A stretch of 17,031 nt of DNA from an uncultured Panacagrimonas sp. (GCA_946481265.1 CAMLNE010000047.1:1-17031); one strand, 5' to 3'; shown: positions 1 to 8,246, counted from the first letter of the stretch. The notes: a model not told the origin generated them from the letters alone. Translations and numbers: made by a program.

Positions 1-908
1 GCGACCATCGCCACGCCCAGCCGTTGCGGGAAGTCCTTCTGCCGCCACAGGTCGCCGATCCAGAACTGGAAGCGCTTGCGGAATTCGCTGCTCTCCTCGT
101 AGTCGCCGCGCAGCAGGCCGTCGAGCATGCCTTCGGGCAGTTCGAGCCGCCGCACGTCCACGATCACGTGCTGCATCCTGCCGCACAGGAAGTCCCAGAA
201 ACCCACCGCGCCACCCGGGTAGGCGATGGTCACGTCGACCAGGTCGTGGAGCTTGTCGCCCATGGCCTCGAGCGCGAAGGCGAAGCCACCGGCCTTGGGT
301 CGCAGCAGGTGGTGGTAGGGCGCCTTCTGGTTGACCTGCTTGGTCCTGGTGAAGCGCGTGCCCTCCAGGAAGTTGAGCACCAGCACCGGCTGGTTGCGGA
401 ATTTTTCGCAGGCCTTGCGCGTGGTCTGCAGGTCCTTGCCCTTGAGCGCGGGATTCCGCTTGATCTGCTCGGGCGTGGACCGCTTCATGAACGGATAGTC
501 CAGGCCCCACCAGGCCAGGCCCAGCACCGGCACCCAGATCAGTTCCTGCTTGAGGAAGAACTTGAAGAAGGGTGCACGCCGTCCGAACGTGTGCATCAGC
601 ACGAAGATGTCGTTCCAGGTCTGGTGATTGGAACAGACCAGGTACTGGCCGTGCGGATTCAGGTCGACGTCCACGCGCAGATCCCACTCGATGCGCTGGA
701 AGACATCGGAGAACAAGGTGTTGCACAGCGCCCAGGTCTGCGCGATCGCGGCCGCCAGCCGGGACAGCGCATCGCGCGCGGCGCGCCAGGGCATCAGCAG
801 TTTCAGCACCACGACCAGGTACAGCGGCGTCGCCCAGAACACCGTGTTCACGGCCAGCAGCAGGCCCATGATCACGCCCTGCAGCGGCCCCGGCAGCAAG
901 TGCAGCAT
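1..908 (-). CDS. PlsC/YihG-type acyltransferase, C-terminus cut by window edge
   Basis: This is the 5' part (302 codons visible) of a membrane-bound 1-acyl-glycerol-3-phosphate acyltransferase-like protein. Reading the minus strand from 908 gives a protein starting MLHLLPGPLQ, with a hydrophobic N-terminal segment at about residues 10-38. The acyltransferase HX4D motif follows (NHQTWND, H95 and D100), then the glycerophosphate-binding FLEGTR block (residues 180-185) and a downstream PKAGGFAFAL block. The WND and FLEGTRF variants resemble the YihG subgroup more than classic PlsC. The family transfers acyl chains to lysophospholipids at the inner membrane. An AAGGGGAG-like ribosome site lies about ten bases upstream of the chosen ATG. 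The frame is still open at base 1. The true acyl acceptor is not known from sequence. Family assignment is firm; the subgroup is a judgement from motif resemblance. Confidence 0.88.
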   Translation of the reverse strand, partial: MLHLLPGPLQGVIMGLLLAVNTVFWATPLYLVVVLKLLMPWRAARDALSRLAAAIAQTWALCNTLFSDVFQRIEWDLRVDVDLNPHGQYLVCSNHQTWNDIFVLMHTFGRRAPFFKFFLKQELIWVPVLGLAWWGLDYPFMKRSTPEQIKRNPALKGKDLQTTRKACEKFRNQPVLVLNFLEGTRFTRTKQVNQKAPYHHLLRPKAGGFAFALEAMGDKLHDLVDVTIAYPGGAVGFWDFLCGRMQHVIVDVRRLELPEGMLDGLLRGDYEESSEFRKRFQFWIGDLWRQKDFPQRLGVAMV

Positions 909-1032
909 CTCGTCTGATCTCCCCTTGGGTATGCAAAGCGTACGACTTGCGAAGCCGGGCGTGCGAAGCCGTGTCGCCCCGGTGCGCACGCCTGGCGCGC
1001 CGCACCCCGTGATGCCGCGGCGTGGATCCGGT

Positions 1033-1533
1033 CTACTTCTTCTTCGATGCCGGCGCGGCGGACTCGTCCGCGCGCAAGGCGCGGGCGGTGTCTTCCTCGC
1101 TCGCCTCGTGGGCCGACCAGTGCAGGTGCACGATCTTCCAGTCCTTCCCCTCCCGGCGCAGGATCGCCGTCTCCGCGCCGTCGAGCATGACCTTGCGCTC
1201 CGAGACGTCGATCAGCGTCTGCGTGGTGGAGATCACCCAGGCGACGTCGCCCGAGCCGCCGGACTGGCGACGCACGACGTGGCGCTCGGTGTCACGCGCG
1301 AAGGCGATGGCCTGGCCGAGCTGCTTGCGCACCCATTCGTCGCGCGAGGTCTCGGAAAAACCCTGCTCGTAGACCACCGCGTCGCGCGCGAGCAGCGACA
1401 GCACCTGGTCCGGCAGGTTGCGGCTCAACGCCTTGTGGAAGTCGTCGACGGCCTCCGACGGCGTGGTCGCCGCCGGCAGTGCGGGCGCCAGCGCCATCAG
1501 CGCCAGGCCGCACCAGCGCCGCAGGCGCCTCAC
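1033..1533 (-). CDS. Secreted NTF2/SnoaL-like domain protein
   Basis: The predicted 166-residue protein starts at GTG (1533-1531), which overlaps the TGA stop of the upstream lipoprotein gene as GTGA. A GAGGG ribosome site (minus strand, 1544-1540) sits six bases before it. The frame stays open further upstream, but that part runs antisense-frame through the lipoprotein gene and does not look coding. The protein has a basic start and hydrophobic core (MRRLRRWCGLALMALAPALP) with likely cleavage near residues 21-22, so it should be exported. The rest, with a helix around SEAVDDFHKAL, then ARDAVVYEQGF and a closing DWKIVHLHWSAH strand, matches the cone-shaped NTF2/SnoaL/DUF4440-like fold, which often holds a small ligand pocket. 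It ends in three lysines. The four-base overlap implies co-translation with the lipoprotein. Specific function is unknown. Confidence 0.78.
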   Translation of the reverse strand: MRRLRRWCGLALMALAPALPAATTPSEAVDDFHKALSRNLPDQVLSLLARDAVVYEQGFSETSRDEWVRKQLGQAIAFARDTERHVVRRQSGGSGDVAWVISTTQTLIDVSERKVMLDGAETAILRREGKDWKIVHLHWSAHEASEEDTARALRADESAAPASKKK

Positions 1534-2045
1534 GGTCCGCCCTCGGTGCCGGCACGGATCTGGCCGGTCTGGTCGATGAGGCGTACGCGGCTGTATTCGC
1601 CCGGCGGCAGCGCGACGATGACGCAGGGGCTGCTCGGCTCGGCCGAGGACCAGCGTCCCTGCACCGGCTCGAAGAACGTCGCCTTGAGCAGCAGGTCGCT
1701 GCCATCCAGGCCGGCCTGGCGACTGACCGCCAGCCCGTAGCCGCTGTTCGGCCGCTGCCCGAATTCGACCACCGCGTAGGGCGTCTCCTCCAGCGGCTTG
1801 CCGGTGAGGCTGGTCAGCTCGATGCCGCGGCCGGCCGCCCAGGCCTGCAGGCCCGCCAGGCCGGGCAGCACGCTCACCACCGATTCGCCACCGGCGGTGC
1901 CGCAGACATTGGCGCGCGCCGCTTCCTGGACCATCACCGCGTTCTCGCTGTCGAACCAGCCCGAGAAGTCGGGCGCACGCACCCAGGCGGGTTTGGTGCA
2001 GGCACAAAGCAGTGACGCTAGAAGGACCAGGAGAGGCAGTCGCAT
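1530..2045 (-). CDS. Lipoprotein with PrcB-like C-terminal domain
   Basis: The predicted 171-residue protein has a short signal peptide (MRLPLLVLLASLLCAC) ending in a lipobox, with Cys16 as the likely lipidated residue; it should be membrane anchored after export. The region from about residue 88 to 150 (YAVVEFGQRPNSGYGLAVSR, then a strand with FFEPVQGR and SSPCVIVALPPG) resembles the PrcB C-terminal domain found in envelope proteins associated with a protease complex in spirochaetes and in many uncharacterised Xanthomonadales lipoproteins. No catalytic residues are apparent. It is the first gene of a two-gene unit with the NTF2-like protein, whose start overlaps its stop. The ribosome site before the ATG is weak. 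The lipoprotein call is strong; the PrcB relation is from remembered family pattern and is moderate. Confidence 0.8.
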   Translation of the reverse strand: MRLPLLVLLASLLCACTKPAWVRAPDFSGWFDSENAVMVQEAARANVCGTAGGESVVSVLPGLAGLQAWAAGRGIELTSLTGKPLEETPYAVVEFGQRPNSGYGLAVSRQAGLDGSDLLLKATFFEPVQGRWSSAEPSSPCVIVALPPGEYSRVRLIDQTGQIRAGTEGGP

Positions 2046-2238
2046 GGGACTCGGATCGATGGGTTCTGTGCGGCCGCCAAATCCGGCGGCCGATGCCCAT
2101 TATCCACGCGGCTCCGGCAGGTGCCCACCCGCCGCCTCCACAGGGGCCACCGGCGTTTCCCGTTCGCGTTTTCCTGGCAAGGGCGTCCGCCGCGTGCGGT
2201 GCAGCGGCGCCGGGAAATGCAGGCTAGGCTTGCCGCAT

Positions 2239-4029
2239 ATGGTCACCGTCCCGCTTCCGCGCACGCCCGATCGCCGCCTGAGCCTGCAGGACCTGCTCGA
2301 CGCCCTGCTCGCCGATGGCCTGATTTCCCCGGCGCAACGCGACGAGGTCGCCCAGCGCGTCGTCGATCCGGCACGCGACCGGCGCCATCCGCTCGAGATC
2401 CTCGCCAGCCTGGAATGGCCCGATCCGCGCAAGGCCGGTGCGAAGCTGGGGATCGATGCGCTCACGCAGTGGCTGGCGGCGCGTCATGGCCTGGGCTGGA
2501 TGCGCATCGATCCGCTGTCGATCGACGTGGCCAAGGTCACCGCCGTGATGCCCTATGCCTACGCGGCGCGCGTTCGCGTGCTGCCGGTGAAGGTCACGCC
2601 GGCCGAGATCACCGTGGCCACCGCCGAACCGCTGGAGCGCGAGTGGGAGGCCGAGCTGGCCCGCATCGTCCCGCAGACGCTCAAGCGGGTGATCGCCAAT
2701 CCCGTCGAGATCGAGCGCTACCTGGTGGAGTTCTATGCCCTGGCGCGCTCGGTCAAGGCGAGCAACGAGGAGCGGCGCCTGCTGCCCAGCGGATCGCAGA
2801 ACCTCGAACAGCTCATGGAGCTGGGCCGCAAGGGCAAGCTCACCGCCGACGACCAGCACGTCGTCGCCATCGTCGACTGGCTGCTGTCCTACGCCTTCGA
2901 GTCGCGCGCCTCGGACATCCACCTCGAACCCCGTCGCGACACCAGCCTGGTGCGCTTTCGCATCGACGGCGTACTGCACGAGGTCTACCAGATGCCCACG
3001 GCGGTGATGATCGCCGTGACCAGCCGCATCAAGATCCTGTCGCGCATGGACGTGGCCGAGAAGCGCAAGCCGCAGGACGGCCGCATCAAGACCCGCTCGC
3101 CGGCCGGCAAGGAAGTCGAACTGCGCGCCTCCAGCCTGCCCACCGCGTTCGGCGAAAAGCTGGTCCTGCGCATCTTCGACCCCGAGGTGCTGGTGCGCGA
3201 CTTCGCCGCACTCGGCTTCTCGGCGGCCGACGCCGATCGCTGGAACGACATGATCCGGGCGCCGCACGGGATCATCCTGGTCACCGGCCCCACCGGCTCG
3301 GGCAAGACCACCACCCTCTATACCAGTCTCAAGCAGCTCGCCACGTCCGAGGTCAACGTCTGCACGATCGAGGACCCGATCGAGCTGGTCGAGCCGGCGT
3401 TCAACCAGATGCAGGTGCAGCCGGGCATCGAGCTGACCTTCGCCAGCGGCGTGCGCGCCCTGCTGCGCCAGGATCCGGACATCATCATGATCGGCGAGAT
3501 CCGCGACCTCGAGACCGCGGAGATCGCGATCCAGGCCGCGCTCACCGGCCACCTCGTGCTGTCCACGCTGCATACGAACGATGCGCCCAGCGCGATCACG
3601 CGCCTGCTCGACCTGGGCGTTCCGCCGTACCTGATCAAGGCCACCCTGCTCGGCGTGGTCGCGCAGCGCCTGGTGCGCCGGCTGTGTCCGCACTGCAAGC
3701 GGCCCGCCGCGAGCGACCCCGAGGCCTGGGCCGAGCTGGTCGGCGAGGATCGGCGCGTACCCATCCCGGCCGAGGTCCGCCAGCCGGTGGGCTGCCTGGA
3801 ATGCCGCGAGACCGGTCATCTCGGCCGCCTGGGCCTGTACGAGATCATGCCGCTGAGCACCGGCGTCAAGCGCCTGATCGACCGCCAGACCGACATCGCC
3901 GACCTGCGCCGCCAGGCGCTGCGCGAAGGCATGGTGCCGTTGCGCGTGGCGGGAGCGATGAAGATCGCGGCCGGCGAGACCGACGTCGAGGAAGTGCTCG
4001 GTGCAACGCCCCTGGTGTCGCTGGACTGA
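2239..4029 (+). CDS. GspE/PulE/PilB-family secretion or pilus ATPase (orphan)
   Basis: The predicted protein has 596 residues and starts at ATG 2239 (MVTVPLPRTP), where protein-like composition begins; the frame is open upstream but has no support. It has an N-terminal GspE-N-like region (about 12-165), then the hexameric ATPase core. Visible motifs are the Walker A loop GPTGSGKTT (350-358), the Asp box around TIEDPIE (376-382), Walker B DPDIIMIGE (412-420) and the His box GHLVLSTLHTNDA (H438, H445). A CxxC pair of metal-binding motifs follows (C483/C486 and C519/C522), typical of type II secretion and type IV pilus assembly ATPases. Such enzymes drive pseudopilus or pilus extension at the inner membrane. 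No gspF/pilC, secretin or pilin gene lies nearby, so the machine it powers cannot be named. The ribosome site is poor. Confidence 0.9.
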   Translation: MVTVPLPRTPDRRLSLQDLLDALLADGLISPAQRDEVAQRVVDPARDRRHPLEILASLEWPDPRKAGAKLGIDALTQWLAARHGLGWMRIDPLSIDVAKVTAVMPYAYAARVRVLPVKVTPAEITVATAEPLEREWEAELARIVPQTLKRVIANPVEIERYLVEFYALARSVKASNEERRLLPSGSQNLEQLMELGRKGKLTADDQHVVAIVDWLLSYAFESRASDIHLEPRRDTSLVRFRIDGVLHEVYQMPTAVMIAVTSRIKILSRMDVAEKRKPQDGRIKTRSPAGKEVELRASSLPTAFGEKLVLRIFDPEVLVRDFAALGFSAADADRWNDMIRAPHGIILVTGPTGSGKTTTLYTSLKQLATSEVNVCTIEDPIELVEPAFNQMQVQPGIELTFASGVRALLRQDPDIIMIGEIRDLETAEIAIQAALTGHLVLSTLHTNDAPSAITRLLDLGVPPYLIKATLLGVVAQRLVRRLCPHCKRPAASDPEAWAELVGEDRRVPIPAEVRQPVGCLECRETGHLGRLGLYEIMPLSTGVKRLIDRQTDIADLRRQALREGMVPLRVAGAMKIAAGETDVEEVLGATPLVSLD

Positions 4030-4201
4030 AGCGCCGCCCGCTGCCGGGACCAGCCGGGCTGGGTCGGGGCGCATCCCACACATATTTTTTGCATTGCACG
4101 CAAGTCTGCCGCTGCACAAACCTGCCCGTTAAGCTGCGCGCCTCAGAAGGTGAGCGACGCCGTCATGAGCGTGGCCACGACAGCAAGAAGGCAGGTTCGC
4201 C

Positions 4202-4828
4202 ATGTTCCAGCGGCTGATGCCCCGGGAGGGGCGATTCTTCACTTATTTCAACGAGCACGCCGAGCAGGTTGTGCTCGGCGCCGAGGAGCTGCAGGCGCTG
4301 ATGCGCTCGGTCGATGAGCTCGACGAACGCAAGCGCAACATCGAGAACATCGAGCATCGGGCCGACAAGGTCACGATGGCGACGATGCAGCTGCTGCACC
4401 AGACCTTCATCACGCCGCTGGATCGCGACGAGATCCACCAGCTGATCACCAAGATGGACGACATCCTGGACCTGATGGAGGACGTCTCGCAGTGCATGTT
4501 CCTGTACGACATCCGCGAGGTGACCGACGAGGCGCGCGAGCTGGCCGATCTGTGCCTGACCAGCGCGCAGAAGGTGCAGGCCGCGGTCTCGGGGCTCAGC
4601 AACCTGAAGCACCCCAAGCACATCCTTCAACTCTGCAGCGAGATCGACCGGCTGGAAGGTGACTCCGACCGCGTCATGCGCGGCGCCATGGCCAAGCTCT
4701 TCCGCGTCGAGACCGATGCGATGCAGGTGCTGAAGATGAAGGAGATCTACCAGCTCCTGGAATCGGTCACGGATCGATGCCAGGACGTGTCGAACATCAT
4801 CGAAGGCATCGTCATCGAGAACGCTTGA
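4202..4828 (+). CDS. DUF47/PhoU-like phosphate transport accessory protein
   Basis: The predicted 208-residue, almost wholly helical protein starts at ATG 4202 behind a modest purine-rich site (AAGAAGGCAGG). Sequence features match the DUF47 (TIGR00153) family, which is distantly related to PhoU: an N-terminal phenylalanine-rich segment (FFTYFNEHAEQ), an acidic helix pattern with ENIEHRADK (about 49-57) and repeated acidic D/E-xx-D motifs such as TKMDDILDLMEDV that in PhoU relatives bind metal clusters. Its stop codon overlaps the start of the Pit permease gene (TGATG), so the two are almost certainly co-translated. DUF47 genes commonly accompany Pit permeases and are thought to modulate low-affinity phosphate uptake from the cytoplasmic side. 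The family call is firm; the mechanism is inferred. Confidence 0.92.
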   Translation: MFQRLMPREGRFFTYFNEHAEQVVLGAEELQALMRSVDELDERKRNIENIEHRADKVTMATMQLLHQTFITPLDRDEIHQLITKMDDILDLMEDVSQCMFLYDIREVTDEARELADLCLTSAQKVQAAVSGLSNLKHPKHILQLCSEIDRLEGDSDRVMRGAMAKLFRVETDAMQVLKMKEIYQLLESVTDRCQDVSNIIEGIVIENA

Positions 4829-5826
4829 TGTTGATCGGGATGGAGGTGCTGGTGCTGCTGATCGCGGTGGCACTGCTGTTCGATTTCATGAACGGGTTTC
4901 ACGATGCCGCGAATTCCATTGCCACCATCGTCTCGACCGGCGCACTGTCGCCGCAGATGGCGATCGTGTGGGCGGCCTTCTTCAACTTCATCGCCTTCCT
5001 GTTCTTCGGCCTGCACGTGGCCGCCACCGTCGGCAAGGGAATCGTCGATCCCGACGTGATCGACACCTACGTGGTGTTCGGCGCACTGGTCGGCGCGATC
5101 AGCTGGAACGTGATCACCTGGTATTTCGGCATTCCCTCGAGCTCCTCGCACGCGCTGATCGGCGGCCTGGCTGGGGCGGCCATCGCCAAGGGCGGCACCG
5201 ATACGCTGCTGACGGCCGGCTTCACGAAGGTGACGGTGGCGATCGTGCTGTCGCCGCTGTTCGGCTTCCTGTTCGGCGGCCTGCTGATGGTGGCCTGCGC
5301 CTGGCTGTTCCGCCGCACCCTGGCCAAGCGCGCCGAGCGCACCTTCAACCTCCTGCAGTTCGTGTCCGCAGCGCTCTACAGCCTGGGTCACGGCAGCAAC
5401 GATGCACAGAAGACGATGGGCATCATCTGGCTGTTGCTGATCGTTTCCGGGGCGATCGGCAAGGAGGCGGACCTGCCGTTCTGGGTGGTGCTGGCCTGCC
5501 AGACGGCGATGGCCGCGGGCACGCTGTTCGGCGGCTGGCGCATCGTCAAGACCATGGGCCTGCGCATCACCAAGCTGCGCCCGGTCAGCGGCTTCTGCGC
5601 CTCGGCCAGCGGTGCAACCGCACTGTTCCTGGCCACCAGCCTGGGCGTGCCGGTCTCCACCACGCACACGATCACCGGATCGATCGTCGGCGTGGGCGCG
5701 GCACGGCGCTTCTCGGCGGTACGCTGGGGCGTGGCCGGCAACATCGTCTGGGCCTGGGTCTTCACCATCCCGGCATCGGCCTTCATCGCGGCGGTCGCCT
5801 GGGAGCTCACCCGGCTGGCGTTCTAG
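4828..5826 (+). CDS. pit: PiT-family inorganic phosphate transporter
   Basis: The predicted 332-residue inner-membrane permease is made mostly of hydrophobic helices. I chose ATG 4828 because it shares one base with the stop of the DUF47 gene (TGATG); an in-frame ATG at 4840 is the alternative. The two PHO4/PiT signature blocks are present: NGFHDAANSIAT near residues 22-33 and HGSNDAQKTMGI near 188-199. Each is linked to a serine-rich reentrant-like segment, GIPSSSSHALIGG (101-113) in the first half and GVPVSTTHTITGS in the second. This reflects the inverted duplication of the family. PiT proteins import phosphate (as metal-phosphate with protons, or with sodium) at low affinity. With the DUF47 gene it forms a two-gene phosphate uptake unit. 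Substrate could also be sulfate in some relatives, but the DUF47 partner favours phosphate. Confidence 0.93.
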   Translation: MLIGMEVLVLLIAVALLFDFMNGFHDAANSIATIVSTGALSPQMAIVWAAFFNFIAFLFFGLHVAATVGKGIVDPDVIDTYVVFGALVGAISWNVITWYFGIPSSSSHALIGGLAGAAIAKGGTDTLLTAGFTKVTVAIVLSPLFGFLFGGLLMVACAWLFRRTLAKRAERTFNLLQFVSAALYSLGHGSNDAQKTMGIIWLLLIVSGAIGKEADLPFWVVLACQTAMAAGTLFGGWRIVKTMGLRITKLRPVSGFCASASGATALFLATSLGVPVSTTHTITGSIVGVGAARRFSAVRWGVAGNIVWAWVFTIPASAFIAAVAWELTRLAF

Positions 5827-5839
5827 CCGCCCGGGCGGC
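5826..5839. repeat. 14-bp perfect GC palindrome at the end of pit
   Basis: GCCGCCCGGGCGGC begins on the last base of the pit stop codon and is a perfect palindrome. No thymine run follows, so it is not a standard intrinsic terminator. It could slow RNA polymerase or protect the mRNA end, but this is only a guess. The remaining roughly 100 bases before mutM show no clear promoter. Confidence 0.4.
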
Positions 5840-5937
5840 GTGCATCGCGCGGGCCGCATGCTCGGCGGCGTATCCGCGCAACGCAGCGGACCGGCGCCCA
5901 TCTGGACGCGGTTGCCGCCATTGGCCAGCATTGCCGG

Positions 5938-6756
5938 ATGCCTGAACTCCCCGAAGTCGAAACGATCCGCCGCGGCATCGAGCCGCATGTGGTCGGCCGG
6001 CGCATCCACAAGGTCGTGGTCCGCGACGGACGGCTGCGCTGGCCGGTGCCGGTCGAGCTGCCGGCGCGGCTCGAAGGCCGGCGCGTGGAAAGCGCCGGGC
6101 GCCGCGCCAAGTACCTGGTGCTGCAACTCGACAACGGTGACCGCCTGCTGATCCACCTGGGCATGTCCGGACGGATCTGGGTGCTCGATCCGCGCGAACC
6201 GGTGATCAGGCACGACCACGTGGACTTCGAGCTCGACAGCGGGCAGCTGCTGCGCTTCCACGATCCGCGCCGCTTCGGTGCGGTGCTGCTGTGGGGAGCC
6301 GACGAGGCCGAGCACCTGCTGCTGCGTCATCTCGGGCCCGAACCCTTCGATCCGGCCTTCGACGGCGAGTACCTGTACCGGCGTTCGCGCGGCCGCACGG
6401 GCGCGGTGAAGAACTTCGTCATGGACGGCGGCATCGTGGTGGGCGCGGGCAACATCTATGCGTCCGAGGCGCTGTTTCGCGCCGGCATCCGGCCGGCACG
6501 CGCGGCCGGCCGGGTGTCGCGCGCGGAATACACGGCGCTCGCCGCGCATATCCGCGAGGTGCTCGGCGAGGCGATCGTGCAGGGCGGCACCACGCTGCGC
6601 GATTTCGCCGGCGCCAACGGCGAATCGGGCTATTTCCAGCAGGACCTGTACGTGTACGGCCGCGAGGGCCAGGCCTGCCGCCGCTGCGGCAGCGCCATCC
6701 GTCGACGCATCATCGGGCAGCGCTCGAGCTTCTTCTGCATGCACTGCCAGCGCTGA
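5938..6756 (+). CDS. mutM: Formamidopyrimidine-DNA glycosylase (Fpg/MutM)
   Basis: The predicted 272-residue base-excision repair enzyme removes 8-oxoguanine and formamidopyrimidines from DNA and cuts the abasic strand by beta,delta-elimination. The diagnostic N-terminus MPELPEVETI gives the catalytic Pro2 (after Met removal) and Glu3. Lys58 in RRAKYL, the HLGMSG block (73-78), DPRRFG (109-114) and GNIYASEALF are all present. The C-terminal zinc finger is intact with C247, C250, C267 and C270 and the SSFFCMHCQ hairpin. Length matches the family (about 270). The ATG is fixed by the conserved N-terminus, although no Shine-Dalgarno sequence is visible before it. It lies 111 bases after pit and 51 bases before the flavoprotein gene; these genes have no functional tie that I can see. 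Confidence 0.97.
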   Translation: MPELPEVETIRRGIEPHVVGRRIHKVVVRDGRLRWPVPVELPARLEGRRVESAGRRAKYLVLQLDNGDRLLIHLGMSGRIWVLDPREPVIRHDHVDFELDSGQLLRFHDPRRFGAVLLWGADEAEHLLLRHLGPEPFDPAFDGEYLYRRSRGRTGAVKNFVMDGGIVVGAGNIYASEALFRAGIRPARAAGRVSRAEYTALAAHIREVLGEAIVQGGTTLRDFAGANGESGYFQQDLYVYGREGQACRRCGSAIRRRIIGQRSSFFCMHCQR

Positions 6757-6807
6757 CCCTTCCCACTTTCCCAGGACGCACGGCGCGGCGCCGGCACGGA
6801 CCCCTCC

Positions 6808-8133
6808 ATGACTTCTGCTTTCCCGAAACTCGGTGACTCGCTGCGCCTGCCCTGCGGCGCGGTGCTGCCCAACCGCCTGTGCAAGGCCGCGATGACCGAG
6901 GGGCTCGCCGATGAGCACCTGCGTGCCACGCCGCGTCACGACACGCTCTACCGCCGCTGGAGCGAGGGCGGCGCCGGGTTGCTGCTCACCGGCAACGTAC
7001 AGGTGGACCGGCGCGTGCTCGAGCGGCCGGCCAATGTCGCCATCGACATGAGCGACAGCCTCACCCACGACGCCGAGGCACGCCAGCGCCTGTCGCGCTG
7101 GGCCCGCGCCGGCACCTCGGGCGGCAACCACCTGTGGATGCAGATCAACCATGCGGGACGCCAGTCCCCACGCTACGTCACCGCGCAGCCGCTGGCGCCC
7201 TCGGCGCAGCAGCTCGGCATGCTCGGCAACTTCGGCAGGCCGCGCGCACTGACCGAGGAGGAGATACACGACGTGATCGGCCGCTTCGCCCAGGTCGCGG
7301 TGATCGCACGCGACTGCGGTTTCACCGGCGTGCAGATCCACGCCGCGCATGGCTACCTGCTCAGCTCATTCCTGTCTCCGGTCACCAACCGCCGCGGCGA
7401 TGCCTGGGGCGGCGAGCTGGCGAATCGCGCGCGCATCCTGCTCGAGACGCTGCGCGCGACGCGAAAGGCGGTCGGCGCGGATTTCCCGATCGGCATCAAG
7501 CTCAATTCCGACGACTTCCGCAAGGGTGGCTTCAGCAATGACGAATGCCTGCAGGTCGTGCGCTGGCTCAATGACGAATCGCTCGACCTGCTCGAACTTT
7601 CGGGCGGCAACTACGAGCAACCGGTGCTGATCGGCCACGTCGGCGATTCCAGTACCGCCGTTCCCGCGCGCCAGAGCACGCGGCGTCGCGAGGCCTATTT
7701 CCTCGACTACGCCGAACGCGTGCGTGCAGTGGCGACGATGCCGCTGATGGTGACGGGCGGCTTTCGCACGCTCGCCGGCATGCAGGAAGCGCTCGCCGAC
7801 AAGGCTTGCGACGTGATCGGCATCGGCCGCCCGCTGTGCACGCACACCGACGTGGCGGGCGCCCTGCTGCGCGGCGAGACACGCGAACTGCCCGCTTTCG
7901 AACGCGACCTGGTGCTCGCACGCGACGGGATCTTTTCGCCCAAATCCCGGCTCACCGTGTTCCGTCAGCTCAACGCTTTCGGCGCGATGGGCTGGTATTA
8001 CCTCAACCTGTTCCGCCTCGCCGACGGTCTCGGGCCGGACCTTCAGCGCGGCGTGCTGTCGGCGCTTTTCAGCTATCTCGCAAGCGAGTATTCCGCGGCT
8101 GCTCGCATGCATCGCGCACGACGTCGCAGCTGA
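6808..8133 (+). CDS. Old Yellow Enzyme family NADH:flavin oxidoreductase
   Basis: The predicted 441-residue cytosolic FMN enzyme is a TIM-barrel of the OYE/PF00724 family. Motifs seen are QINHAGRQ (112-119), the substrate-binding IHAAHGYLLSSFLSP block with H178 and H181, NRRGDAWGG (194-202), K231 in GIKLNSDD, and the FMN-phosphate region MVTGGF...IGIGRP (314-342). At the position of the redox-tuning cysteine of YqjM-type enzymes this protein has Thr30 (KAAMTEGLAD), as in classical OYE. The C-terminal ~75 residues extend beyond the simple barrel with LNAFGAMGWYYLNLFRLADG, as in single-domain NADH:flavin oxidoreductases of proteobacteria; no iron-sulfur or second flavin domain follows. Members reduce activated C=C bonds of enals, enones or nitro compounds using NAD(P)H. 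The physiological substrate is unknown. Start ATG 6808 is the first in frame. Confidence 0.9.
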   Translation: MTSAFPKLGDSLRLPCGAVLPNRLCKAAMTEGLADEHLRATPRHDTLYRRWSEGGAGLLLTGNVQVDRRVLERPANVAIDMSDSLTHDAEARQRLSRWARAGTSGGNHLWMQINHAGRQSPRYVTAQPLAPSAQQLGMLGNFGRPRALTEEEIHDVIGRFAQVAVIARDCGFTGVQIHAAHGYLLSSFLSPVTNRRGDAWGGELANRARILLETLRATRKAVGADFPIGIKLNSDDFRKGGFSNDECLQVVRWLNDESLDLLELSGGNYEQPVLIGHVGDSSTAVPARQSTRRREAYFLDYAERVRAVATMPLMVTGGFRTLAGMQEALADKACDVIGIGRPLCTHTDVAGALLRGETRELPAFERDLVLARDGIFSPKSRLTVFRQLNAFGAMGWYYLNLFRLADGLGPDLQRGVLSALFSYLASEYSAAARMHRARRRS

Positions 8134-8140
8134 GCAAGGC

Positions 8141-8169
8141 TTGATCAACCGGTCGGCGTGGCGTAGGGT
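8141..8169 (+). promoter_or_regulatory. Possible sigma-70 promoter for ggpPS
   Basis: TTGATC (8141-8146) and TAGGGT (8164-8169) are separated by exactly 17 bases. The -35 matches TTGACA at four of six bases and the -10 matches TATAAT at three of six. It sits just after the flavoprotein stop and about 75 bases before the ggpPS start. Correct spacing and placement are the main support; hexamer quality is modest. Confidence 0.35.
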
Positions 8170-8234
8170 ACCGGCCCTCGTTTCGTCGTCGGCTAGCTTC
8201 TGCGGGTCTGGCGTCCATTCATGTGTATGCAATC

Positions 8235-8238
8235 GGAG
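8235..8238 (+). promoter_or_regulatory. Ribosome binding site that decides the ggpPS start
   Basis: GGAG at 8235-8238 lies eight bases before ATG 8247. The in-frame GTG at 8223 would add eight residues and has no such site upstream, so ATG 8247 is preferred. Confidence 0.65.
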
Positions 8239-8246
8239 CCCACGCC

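Noticed and set aside
24..917. Plus-strand open frame at the left edge
   Set aside because: The minus strand encodes a clear acyltransferase with NHX4D and EGTR motifs; the plus frame has none.
1534..2100. Upstream extension of the NTF2-like gene to a start at 2100
   Set aside because: The extension overlaps the lipoprotein gene in another frame and reads as Arg/Gly-rich filler; the GTG at 1533 with a ribosome site and signal peptide is better.
2224..4119. Minus-strand open frame of 631 codons opposite the GspE-type ATPase
   Set aside because: It lacks recognisable motifs and mirrors the codon bias of the real gene on the other strand.
4747..7350. Minus-strand open frame of 867 codons opposite pit, mutM and the flavoprotein
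   Set aside because: It spans three well-supported plus-strand genes and has low-complexity His/Gln/Arg composition typical of a shadow frame.
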